Positions 39,301 through 50,400 of a DNA stretch of 64,000 nt are shown here, one piece after another (within the stretch, counting starts at the first letter, position 1; every line of letters starts with the position of its first letter). The translations under genes were made by a program, and so were the position numbers. The notes beneath the pieces are model-generated. The model was given only the letters and a program-made list of their open reading frames with translations, did not search any database and had not been told where the DNA came from. Source of the stretch: Brachypodius melanocephalos (lineage: Eukaryota; Chordata; Aves; Passeriformes; Pycnonotidae); assembly GCA_013398615.1 (NCBI GenBank), contig VZSR01000514.1:4927996-4991995 (forward strand), in the 5' to 3' direction.

Positions 39301-42300
39301 GGATACATTCTGCTGTTATCTCCAGGGGAAAGTAGATTGATAAGTCAATTTAATGGATGTCATGTTCATGCAGAGATAAGAAGCTCCCTTGCCACTAAAT
39401 TTTGTCATTAGATTTGGAGCAGGTTTTTTTGTGGAGAGCTGCCTACTTGGCTAGTGTTGCTAACTAAGTGTAAATAGGTTGGTTAACAAAGATTATGCTT
39501 ATGATTGAATTGCAGTTGTTGGCGTGTTTTTTGGAGGCTATTCTGGTTCTGATTCTACTTTGAGAAAATTCTAAGGAAGGAAAAAGCCTCAAATAATGGT
39601 GAGAACAAGAATACTGAAAACCTTAATAAAGCTCTCAGAATCTGAGATTTTTGTTTTAGTCTGCAGGGAGAACTGTGATATTGGAGGTTATTATTATGTG
39701 CCCTAGAAAAAAAAATGGAAAAGTTCTTCTTATGCATATTAAGGATAAACTCTTTGTAATATAACAAGAGATATTAAATTGAGCATATCTAATATGAGCA
39801 TTAGAGAGATGGAGATGCATACAAGAATGTTATCAAAGTTCAGTAAGGCAGCTGTCCTTAAATACTGGGAGACATCTTCATACTGTTGAAAATTAATACA
39901 ATTGAAGTGTCATTTGAGCTATCTGAATCCGAGCTGTCATAGCACATACAGCTCGAGGTATGTTCTTTTCCACATTATTTATATTTGTATGCATGTTTAA
40001 ATATTTTCTTTTTCATCTTAGTTCAAAAGATATAACTTGTGTTGACTTTGGTATTTATTATTTATAACCTTGATACATATTCATTTTATACTCTGTTCTG
40101 CTCAGGCACATTATTCATTAATATAGCCAATTACTTCATTGTGTGATCTTCTGGTCTTTGGAGGTGGTTTATTATTTTTATGAGCTGCCCAAATTCATTT
40201 TATTTTGCATCTGAAAATAAGGAGTTCCACACCTTATTATAACTTAGTTTTTCAGTCCTGGGAGAAATGCTTCTGAATCCATTGAATTAAGGTGGGATAC
40301 CACTGGGAGACAACAAGATCTGATTCTTTCTGGTTTTACTATTTTCATGTGAATGAAATTTCTTTGTCTTGAAAAGAGCAGCTCCTTCTTTACTCTGGTT
40401 CCAATTAGAATAAGTTTAAACCTAACTTAGGGTTAAGAATGTCCATGCCTGATGCACTGAGTGCTTGGAAATAGGCAATTCAGGTTCCCAATGAAGGCCT
40501 GAAAGTTCCATACCTTTAGTATATAGCCTAACCCTATATTCTGCAGCTGTACTTTTTATTACATTGCTCAAATGCAATCGGGCATCTACGGTTACAAGAG
40601 AAAGAAAAATCTATCTGGCTTGTTGAAGAAAGATCTTTGCATGGCATAATAAATATTAATTACAATTTGTTCATTAAATTAGTTGCTTCTAATTAGGCTG
40701 ACATACAAGGAGTGATCTTTATGTTCAGCTATTGCCTAAGTTAGGAAGGATAGTAGGTCAGCTGAAGCACAAACTGATGCAGCCTCCCTGAAATTCAGCG
40801 TGACTTTGCAAATTTACCACAGGGGAGACACTTGCCATTCAAATTCAGATATGCTGACTTGCAATCTCCTGCACAGGGACTCTTTCACAGAGATGCCTAC
40901 AACAGTGGAATTTGCACGAGGTTTTCTTGCTGCTGACACGGGAACCTGGGGTGCTGGAGTGATACCTGCTGTCAGCAGGGGAAGTGCTGGCTGCACTGCA
41001 TGGAGACAGGCACTGCTTGGAAATGTTATGGGCTCTTCCCAAGGGATTTGACTGTCAGCTGCTTTTTTCCTAGATTTCTGTCAGAGCAAGTCAACTTTTA
41101 CCACCTGTTCTTCAGAATTAGAGGATAAGAAGGAGGCTCCACAAATCCATTACTGGCTCAGAGAACTGTCTCAGGAGCTGTGCACTTTCAGTCACTTCAT
41201 GGGTCGTATGATGGCACTGTGAAAAGCCAACAGGACACACCATTTACAGCCTCCTGAGCATCTGCTAGCACTGCCTTAACTGTGTTGGTGGGTGCAAGGC
41301 CCACAGCACCTGTCCAGACCAGGAACTGGGTTTCCTGCATGGGCAGGGAGGCAATGATGTCTGTGTGGAATCCCCACAAAGAGTACCCTGCACAGAAATA
41401 AGGAGTCCCCGAGGTTGCTTTCCTGTGATGCCACCTTTGCTCAGGAAATTCTGATTTCCTCTCTTGTTATAAATAATATTCTCCTTCAGTTGACACTTTT
41501 CTGTCAGCAGCATCCCCATATCTAGACCTTACAACACTTAGTATAAATAAAAACCAGGAAATCAAGGCTGTCCTCATGCTTGCTGTGATCTTGCTGAACA
41601 AAACATATTTTCTGTGTATTTACAGTTGTCTTTATCCCTTGCCCCATTCATGTCTGACTATGTAGACTGGAAGGTTTTCTGTGTTTTCTACACTATTATC
41701 ATCTCTCTCTGTCCTGACAGTGCCTGGGATGTAAACATTGGTGTCAGACCCTATACACTTTTGGGATGAATTGTAGGCTCCTGAACACAGTACTACACAG
41801 TGTGAAGTGGTATAAAAAGAGATGCTGTAATAACTTAGTGATATTTTTATTTAATTGAAAAAGTCAGTGGTTTATAGTTCCTCCATTTCCAATGAATCAG
41901 CTGATCCATACTGGTAAAAAAAATCATCAGGCAGTAGCTGATCTAATGTAGGTTAGGTACCTTCAAGGAGATGAACAGTGCATAATACTGGAATGGATCT
42001 AGTAAGTTAAAACCTCACCATTATGTGCTAGGATGGCTGCTGAAATAGTGAGTGTCACCTTGAGTGAAGGAACATTTACCTGTACAGGGATCATTACCCA
42101 GAACCCAGCAGATGCCCTTCCTAAACTTGTGGATCCTTCAAGCATCTTGCACTCTCTGTGCCTTGTTTCATGTTATAAGACAGTGCTTGTCAAGTGCATG
42201 AGCAAAACCTGATTTATACTACATATGGTGGTAATAAATTTTTGTCTTAACACATTTTCTTGTCCTGTTTTTCTTTTACTAATGAACCTGACAAACACTT

Positions 42301-42539
42301 TCTTTTTTCTTTTCAGGAATAACATACAAAAATCTTATTTTCACAGCTGTTCATCTATCTATGCATCCTGCTAGTGATAAAAGGTTCAACTGCCAGGGAG
42401 AGACAATCCAAGTCTCTGGTATTAATGCATTAAATCTTGCATTTTAAATCATGCTTTTTCACCTTGGAAAACTTCAAGAAAGGAACTGCTGCAGTTTTCA
42501 ATTTCACTCAGCTGAGGATGATAAGATGCAGTGTCTATT
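33373..42539. other. Non-coding DNA, no gene recognised
   Basis: A long stretch without a named repeat. A 14-T run lies at 33978-33991. A less AT-rich patch at about 35090-35350 is open in three frames, including 145 codons on the minus strand (35050-35487), with no recognisable domain. An imperfect GGCAGGACC/GGTCCTCCTGCC dyad lies at 35315-35339. Homeodomain-like TAATTA and TTAATTA sites recur in AT-rich sequence around 34440-34700 and 40100-40700, but such sites are expected by chance at this base composition. Confidence 0.65.
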
Positions 42540-42713
42540 TCCACATAAACCGAGAAAAATGAATCTCGTTATTTTTGATGATGTAGCAAAGAAGTAATGA
42601 CCCTGTGGGATCTTATTACATGGCTGAAAAGTGAATTAACTTTGGCGTAACCATATCGAGTGAATTACTCTAATGATCTGTTTCCTAACCCTTATGGGTG
42701 ATCTCATAACAAC

Positions 42714-42744
42714 GCTCTCATAATCTGGGAGTACGCATGAGAGC
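42714..42744. repeat. Perfect 8-bp inverted repeat, 15-bp spacer
   Basis: GCTCTCAT at 42714-42721 is the exact reverse complement of ATGAGAGC at 42737-42744. The spacer contains a CpG (GTACGCAT). It lies inside the CpG-retaining block and could be a dyad protein-binding site or a chance repeat. Confidence 0.6.
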
Positions 42745-43057
42745 AAAAATTGATTTTGCTTTTCAAAATTCCAACTTCATCCTTGAAGGAAATCACTGAG
42801 ACACGTTGTCATCACGTTGCTGAGGAAGCAGTCACTCCTGTAAGTGACGATGACACCTTCTGTGACAGTGATAAAGCTGATCCAAAGCACAGGCACTCAC
42901 ATATCACAATATAGACGTGAAATGGAAGGTGGCCCTTGTGTGACAGAGAAGGAGTTACTGTCTTCCTCTAACTGGTCACCTTATCCACAGGCCAGGCTGA
43001 GGGAACTGCAAACTCTGCCTGGAAAGTTGTCATAAACATGAAAAGAAAATGAGCTGG

Positions 43058-43117
43058 AAGTTAAAAGTTTAAAAGTTAAAAATGAGTTAAAAGTTAAAAG
43101 AAACTTTTCACTTTTAA
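43058..43117. repeat. GTTAAAA tandem repeat ending in a 14-bp hairpin
   Basis: Imperfect repeats of GTTAAAA/GTTTAAAA run from 43058 to 43100, five units with one ATGA interruption. The last two units form an inverted repeat with what follows: 43087-43100 pairs with 43104-43117 in 13 of 14 positions, with a single mismatch and a 3-nt AAA loop. This looks like replication slippage plus strand-switch mutagenesis, and it lies between the two CpG-dense parts of the candidate regulatory block. Confidence 0.85.
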
Positions 43118-43730
43118 AGGAAAGGTTGTGTTTTTCAGCAGAGAGAGCCTCGGGACTTTCTGTTAACCACATCTTCTGAGAGACCTGTGATTGTGGACAT
43201 TAAAATTCATTAGCCATTTACGAGTTAGAAGATGAAGGTCTAAGTCTCTCATTTTTGCTTTCTGACAGATAAATATTTATCAGAGTTTGAAATAACTCTG
43301 TCTAGGATTTCTCATTCATCAATGCTCAGAGGAGGGTATACATGGAATTAACTTCTCGTGGCTCAGTGAATAAGTATCCACATTGTATTTAAACATATCT
43401 GCAGTGTGGCTGGCTTACCCTGGGTCAGTGAGTTTCTGCACAGAGCTAAAGCTCCTTGGAGACTGGCCCTGTGCTTCATTCTGTTTGCTGCTTCCTTGTC
43501 TTGGAGTCTCAACATTACTCACTAAATTTGCGTAACACTAATTAAGGATGTGATCAGACAAATAATCCACGGTAGTTCTGTCGTGCACTGCGATTGTTTC
43601 GAGTTGAGATGTGAGTAAATATGCAATTTCAACACGGGGATTTTAATTCTCTAGCAGCAGGATTAATGAGTTTGCTTTGCATTGGTCACCACTGACGTGT
43701 GCAGTGATGGAAAACAGAGGCGGCTGAGGA

Positions 43731-46078
43731 GCAGAGGCCACTTGTCCATGGCCATGCTCACCCTGCTGCTGAAGCTTCTCCCCTTCCACATCTTGTTGCT
43801 TCAAACAGTTTTGTTATCACAAAATCCTTGATGGAAGAAAGTATCATTTTGGAGATTAATTTTCCGGCTCTCCTGAAAAGACCAGCTGTTGGGTGACAGC
43901 CTGTCAGGGTTTTTAAAACAATCCAACACTAAAGGGCAAAAATACAATGTCTGACAATGTGGCAGCAGTGGTTGTGCCAGGCAGCTAGTACAGCAGGTGG
44001 GTTCTGAGGAACTACACCACCATATGCTGTCTGCCACAGAAGCTCTGTAGCAGGAGGTGAAACCTGAACTGAAAATGATAGAAATGTAGATAAAGTAGTG
44101 TCACTGCATGCCCTTAGCTGCCCATCCTGCAGAGAGGCCTGGAAAGGGTGAAAGAGGCGTTGTTCATCTCTGGTCAGCACATGTTTCAGGTGTTAAGGAA
44201 TGGAGTGGTTTTTAATCCTATGTTCATCAAGAAAGAACTGGAGCAGAGAGCAAGAAAATAGCAAAGCCAGGAGGAGCTGGTGGTGGAGCTGGGTACTAAA
44301 CCTTCTTTTGCACCTCTGAGGGTCCCTGAGCTCTCACACTCACCAAGATGGTATTATTTACCAAGAGCTGTTGCCAGCTCTTTGTAAAGATAGACAATAA
44401 GAGGACTCTGAGGCAGTAATGTGCATTATCTGAGCACTCCAGGTTTGAAATGTTGGTATTTTTCATAGCATTTTCCTTACCTGCCTGGGAATAATAAAAC
44501 TGGTAGCAGTCATTTGAAATAGCAAGGAGCAGCTATTTGCACTCTTGGCCAGCATAGATCTCAAACCACTTATAATAGCAGCACACTCAACCTGAGCTAC
44601 AGCTGATCTCTAGTGATAAAATCTGATTTCCTTTTTGATCCGTTTCCCTGTGCCTTGGAGTATTTCCAACATGGTGGCCTTCTTGAGGAAAGGAGTGAGA
44701 CAAATTTGCACTTCAAGCATCACCAAGAATGGAAAGACATTTGGCAGAGACTTTTGCCTGTATTGTGTGTTGGTCTTCTATAATATGATAACTTTGCAAG
44801 TGTCATAAACTATGGCAGCATGTTCATGGCTGTCACACTCCCCCACCAGACAGGGCACCTGGATTTCCTTCAGGGAAATCAGTCAAGACTGACGTTTCAG
44901 AAGTCATCCACTCCAGTCTCATTAACTTGACTCAGATTATGAATGGATGATCCATCTTACTCTTTTCTTGTCATCTACCACCAAAAAGCTCCATCCCTTT
45001 AACCCCTTCCTGCAGGCTCCTTGGACTGATCTGATTATTTTCCTGACTCGTGAAGTCTTTTTGACTCAATCTGATTATTTTCTTCCTGCTTTTCTCCCTT
45101 TGCCTGATCTTCTCTGTCATACAGATATTACTTTCTCTTTTCCCTCCAATCATTGCTGTAGAATAGAAGAGCAGTGGAGCAGAGACCTTGCTGTCTACTT
45201 TCTTGGAGGTTAAAACTGAGCAAGTCCACCATAAACATAGTGTGCTATCACATTGTAAATTATAAAAATGAAAAAACTACTTGACATCCAAGAGACACAG
45301 ATTAAACTACTGAGAGAGAGAGGCATGTTTTTTAAGGACAGAGGGACACTTCTGATTTTTTTTTACTTCCTCTCAATACAGGCTGTAGAATATCATGCAA
45401 TCCCCTCCACATTCAATCCAACATTATCCTGGAGAACCAGAACATTTCCTTTAGAAATTTAGCCAGGTACCAAGATTCCCTCTGGGGAAGTAACTACCCC
45501 AAACCTATGTGAGGCTGCATTTTTCAGCAGTCAGGACTATATGCCTACATCTGCAGATGCTAATGTTTAAACTCATTTTTCTCTGTGGAACCCTTCCCAT
45601 TTTCTCCTTAATGCCTCTGCCATACCAGGATTTGAATGGGAGAAGAGATATTAATTAACATATGTCCATATCTAATTCCTCTAGTGAGAAGTGAGAAATG
45701 AGAATGATCCAAAGGCATGGGGACAGAGTATTACTGTGTTGGCCTAGAATTTGGGAACTTCTCAGTTTTTTATGGCCTCAATTTTAAACTACATCTGTGC
45801 ATTACATACAAATGAGTTAGATGACTGCAAAAAGAATCACTAATTTAAGACAGCAATGCAAATATTTTTGACATTTAAACATTACCCAGTAAAGGTGCAT
45901 AACCTTTCTATTTGACAGAAGTGAATACTAATGAGAATTCACACATTAGAACCCTTCTGGGGTAAAAAGAGGAAGGAACATTTCTATTATTTCATAATTT
46001 TTGTAACAAATTAATTCATTACTATGCTTCAAAGGCTGATTAATTCCTCACAGTGCAGGTCTGGACATTTTTTAATTC
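43731..46078. other. Non-coding DNA, no gene recognised
   Basis: No gene or repeat family could be named. A short imperfect direct repeat is present: ATCTGATTATTTTC occurs at 45029 and again at 45069, each next to GACT and CCTG bases, giving a unit spacing of 40 bp. The minus-strand frames near 43801-44180 overlap one another and have no domain. Confidence 0.65.
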
Positions 46079-46103
46079 TTTTTTTTTTTTTTTTTTTTTT
46101 TTT
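46079..46103. repeat. Poly-T run of 25 bases
   Basis: Twenty-five consecutive T, preceded by TTTTTTAATTC. On the minus strand it is a poly-A run and could in principle be a retrocopy tail, but the sequence before it on that strand (46104 onward in plus coordinates) is not recognisable as a gene copy. Frames through it encode poly-Phe or poly-Lys and are not genes. Confidence 0.92.
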
Positions 46104-47246
46104 CTTCTGCTACTGCTTACCAACTGGCCACTGATTAATGCAATAGAATATTCAGCATTGCAAATGAAAGCAATACTGGAGATTATGTATTTTCTGCCTT
46201 CCCAAAGGCCAGCTGCTGTCCAGCTCAAATTATCTCCTTCCTCTCCTCACTCCCTCTTCACCCACAGGTTTCTTTGACATGCTTTCATTTCAGTATATGT
46301 TTTCTCTTGCTACAAGGGTAATATGTTCTCCTCCTAAGGAAGCCTGGTGAAATAGAAAAATGTGTGGAAAGCTTGACTTACACATAAAGTGAAGATCTAC
46401 ATCACCAGTGTGCATTACAAATGACAGAAAGCACCACTGACAATGGAGAACCCAAAATACTCCCACTCCCAACCCTGTGCATGCAGCTCGTGTGGCTGCA
46501 GCCACAGCATGATGGCACAGGCATCCTCAGGATGTGAGATCTTTAAGGCTGGCCTTTGATTGTGTCAAGTTTCATTGTAAAAATCACTTTACTTGAGCTT
46601 GATTTTGGTGGTGACCTTGCCAGACTGTGAGCAGGGCCAAGCTTTTTGTCTTTTGTTCACCATTTTTTTTTTTTTTTTGGCTAGGGTATGATTTCTAGCG
46701 ATGTCCCTCTTCTGTGCAGCATGTTGTATATTAGGATAGTGATCTCAGCTGATAACCTTGCTGTCCCTGCAATACAGGAAAAAAAAAATTACATCAAAAG
46801 AGAGAACATTAAAGAATGAAGCAGAAAGGTTCAAAAACATAGCAGTGTTCACTTGACAGATCCAGCTCATGCAGCACTGTGAGGTAGAACATGTATTTCT
46901 ACTTGTTTTAACAGCTCAGGTATGGCTGTAGAAATGTCATGTAAATGGTCTCAAAAAAAATGAATACTCTGAATAAGTTTGTTCCATGCCATATATCAAG
47001 TTGTTGTTAAGCACTGATAATACAGTCCTTTCTCTCATTTACTCCTGCTGAGGATCTCTTTAGCAAACAGTGCTTCTAACACAATTTTCTTCCTTGGCAC
47101 CCTGGCCCAATTCTTCACTCGGGTTTTTCCCTTGTCTCTAATTTGCCTGTTTGCTGTCAGCACCATGACAGGGGTATTGAGTCTGACTGAGATGAGCTGA
47201 TCTTCCCAAGGCAGCCTTGGTGCTGTGCTCGTGTCAGCAGATGGAA
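46104..47246. other. Non-coding DNA, nothing recognised except a 16-T run
   Basis: Contains a 16-T run at 46663-46678 and otherwise unique-looking sequence. No gene could be supported. Confidence 0.65.
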
Positions 47247-47430
47247 AGGTGTTGATAACACAGCAGTGTTTTGGATACCACTGAGCAGTGTTGGCACAGC
47301 ATCAGCGCTGTCTGTCCAGCATCCCCCCATCATGAGTGGGACGGGGTGGGCATGGGAGGGGACACAGCCAGGACAGCTGATCCAAACTGACCAAAAGGAT
47401 ATTCCACATCACAGGATGTCTACTCAGCAG
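47247..47430 (+). mobile_element. Partial endogenous retrovirus LTR, avian type
   Basis: This stretch matches, from memory, the inner part of a widespread avian ERV LTR. It has GGTGTTGATAACACAGCAG, then TGAGCAGTG, a GC-rich segment, GGAGGGGACACAGCC, GGACAGCTGATCC, AAACTGACCAAAAGG and ATATTCCACATCACA. Several of these blocks recur in the same order in the LTR at 55753-56320, which supports the family link from this window alone. Both ends are missing: there is no TG start, no polyadenylation region and no terminal CA. No retroviral gag, pol or env sequence was recognised beside it. Confidence 0.85.
47338..47361 (+). other. G-quadruplex motif inside the LTR fragment
   Basis: Five G runs (3, 4, 3, 3 and 4 bases) are separated by AC, T, CAT and A. 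Loops are three bases or shorter, so any four consecutive runs could fold. It lies in the part of the LTR upstream of the conserved GGACAGCTGA block. The related LTR at 55753 is G-rich in the corresponding place but has a longer loop. Confidence 0.75.
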
Positions 47431-50400
47431 GACATGGTTCCTCAGGGAAGTTTTAGGCAGCCTGAGTGCCCTTCAGCCTCTCCTTGACAACACCAGTGCA
47501 CAAAGGCAGCATATTCTGTCAAAGCAGAAATTAAACCTTGCAAGTTCTGCTAACAATGGAATCTTCTAGGCAGGAAAAGAACATGGGGAAAACAGAGGAT
47601 ATTGTGAAGGTGTCAAGGGACTTCAGGAGTCTGGTGAGACTCAGCCTCCTGAATCATTTAGACTTTCCTTATGGGTATAGAGAGGAGTTATCCAAGGACC
47701 TCTCAGTGCTTTACACGGAGAAAAACCCCATTTGTGTACTTTGGCAGAGCTCCAAAGGAACAAAAGCACAGGGGAAGATGGATGGGGGACACCACTAGGG
47801 AGATCACATGGCTTTCTCTCCCAGATATTCCACTGCCTCGACTGGGCTTTTAAAGAACTTACAACGCTGTGTTCAAAACCTTTCTGCAAACCAGGAGAAG
47901 TAATGTATTTTTTTTCCCAAACAGAAGCAATGTTTTTCTCCTAAAAAAGTTGTCAAGTCAGATGAGAAAAAAGAATATCAAAATGTTATTTTGCTTGTAG
48001 TTATGCAGGTCATTTAGCCTTTTAGTATCTATTAATTATTCTTCTTTGTCTAGGCTCATTATAAAATATCCAGCTGATACTGCTATTCTCAGTAGCCTGA
48101 GGAAGATACTTTGATATTAAATTCTGCACTATCAGGAACAATTACAGAGTTGGCCTGGGTTTTTTGGCTTGTGGTTTCTATTTGGGTTTTTGTTTGTTTG
48201 TTTATTTGGTTTTAACTCTCTCCAATTTAACTCCCTCTCATGTAGTCTGTTGCTCATTTGACCTGAATTGAATTTGCCAAAACTTTGTACTAAAGCAAAC
48301 GATACTATTGTTCTGTTCTGTAACAGGGTTTTTTTCAGCTGTTTTTTACTCTTTCAGACTGACCTGTGAAACAACAGTTTTCTGATCCACTTCCTCAACA
48401 GTAATTGTTCCTGCCTATCTTAATCACCCAGCATACAGTATGTGCCTGAGGATTTGTTCCAAGTGATTAAGATGATTTCCCAAGGATGTTCCATATGATC
48501 CTTATTTGATTTACATCTCTCTTCATTTTCACTATTGTCTTAAAAATTACAAAGGTTCAATACAGGTCTTGTTGTTTTAGATTTTTTTAAGGAAATTATG
48601 CTAAGAACTTCTCATTGCATTAATGCTTCTGATGCTCAAGCATGTTGGTAATTTGTGTGTATGTAATTACAGAATTCTGGCTTGCTTGGAGTTTTATCCT
48701 TTTATTCACCCTATATAAAATGTTAAGAGTATCAGAGCCACAAATGCACTCCATGGTATTTCGGATACTCTACTGAACTGAAGATAAAATCTAACAATAA
48801 CCTTTGTCATAAAGCAAATTTCTTCTTCTAGAGGGATGATGAACAAGATTTTTGTGGTGTGCTATCTAATAACTCAGCTGGTCACAAGGTTTCTGCATGG
48901 CCATACACCTGGAACACGAAAATCATCTGCATTATTCTGAAGTTACTGGTAGAAAAATGAGACATGAAATTGTCCCAGCAGAGCTAAAAGGATTGGATAG
49001 GTGCAGTTATAATACCTGGGATAAAATTAAAAGTGGTATCTAATTTTTGTGCTTTAGGGTGTGAAGTGAACATCAGCTTAGTTCAGGAACAAGTCCTTCC
49101 TCCCTAGAGCACAAATAGTGACTGATTGGAATAGTTGGTGACATGGCTGCAATTTTTCATCTTCCTTTGCTGAAAATGCCTTCATCATTCTCAGACATTA
49201 AATGAACCAGTGCTATCTTGTGGTTTACAAATTCCCTTGTTTTGACAGGCTTGGCATTCCTGTGTCACAACAGAGATGATTTCAGGTTGGTCCTGCCTGG
49301 AGAAGAGCCTGGTCACAATTCTCAGCTGCAAGGACACATCTGTATCAGTTTGCTAGATAGAATGGGACCCAAATTTCATAATTCATCAGTACATGGCTAA
49401 ATAAGCCATCAACTTCTGTGGGATTTTGAATGTGGGACTTTTAAAATTAGCTTGATCTCTTTTTTCACCTTCCTTCAGGTGTGCTCTTGGAAACACAAAA
49501 AACTGGGGAATCTTTGAGTTCCTCTGGAGCTGGCAGTTCTACAAAAGTAGGGCCAAGTGTTCACCAAATGCAAACCAAAGAACAGTCACTGAGACTAATG
49601 TGACAAAAGTAGGTGACTTTGTCAGAGTCACTCCAGTTTATGACAACTGAAGTTTTGACCCTGAACCGAATGGATGGATAAAAAAGGTCCTTTACTCTCT
49701 TGCATGTCAAGTCCCATTTGTCTGCTGACTAATGCAGAATACAGCAAGAGGCACAAAAGGCATCCACAGTATCTGGAAAAGCATCTAAGGTCCAGCACTC
49801 CTTGCTCTTTTTCTGAAAGAGTGGTACTATTTGAGTGCCTGGGTCTAGAGATATCCTCCAAAGGTCCTTGGAGAGCGGTATCAAAAATCTGAGAGTGAGA
49901 ACCAGCTCTAGAACAAGCAGCTACGAGAATTACTAGAGGGACCCACAAAAGGTGAGTAAGAAATACACCCACATTAACTCTGGTGTGTCCTAAACAGCCA
50001 AAGCAGTGCAAGTCTGAAGGTTCAGGCTGTGTTACTGAGTGCCTGACACTTGCTGTCCCCACAGCACCGTGACAGCATTGCCCAGGTGAAGGGATCTCTG
50101 CCTTTTGGGTGCTGCAATCCTAAAACAGAGCCACAGCTGACCTGGGGGACCCAAGCCCACAAACCATTGTTTGGCCACCTGGGGTTTACATAGAAGATAC
50201 TTACCAAGAGCTGCGTAGAAAAATTGTGATTATCTTAGTATCCAAACAGTAAACTGGTTATGGAAAGCTTCTAGTTCTTGGGAACGCCAAGATTGTATCC
50301 TCTGGGGTCTGTCTCTGGTATTTGAAGCTCCTCAGTCTAGGCAGGGTTGGGGCTGAGCTGACACAACTCAGGAGCTCTCTGGGTCTGTAGCAGCATTTCA

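Larger units (their letters stand above)
42540..43730. promoter_or_regulatory. Candidate conserved regulatory element (CpG-retaining block)
   Basis: CpG dinucleotides are rare across the window but clustered here: nine lie between about 42550 and 42850, and eight between 43531 and 43722, in otherwise AT-rich sequence. Motifs include two CACGTTG sites at 42802 and 42813, exactly 11 bp apart, an 8-bp inverted repeat at 42714-42721/42737-42744, TAATTA at 43539, TAATCC at 43563 and its reverse complement GGATTA at 43660, and a TGACGTG site near 43693. TAATCC is the known target of Otx/Pitx-type homeodomains. Retained CpGs can mark purifying selection or lack of germline methylation. This is inference: no conservation data were available. 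Confidence 0.35.
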
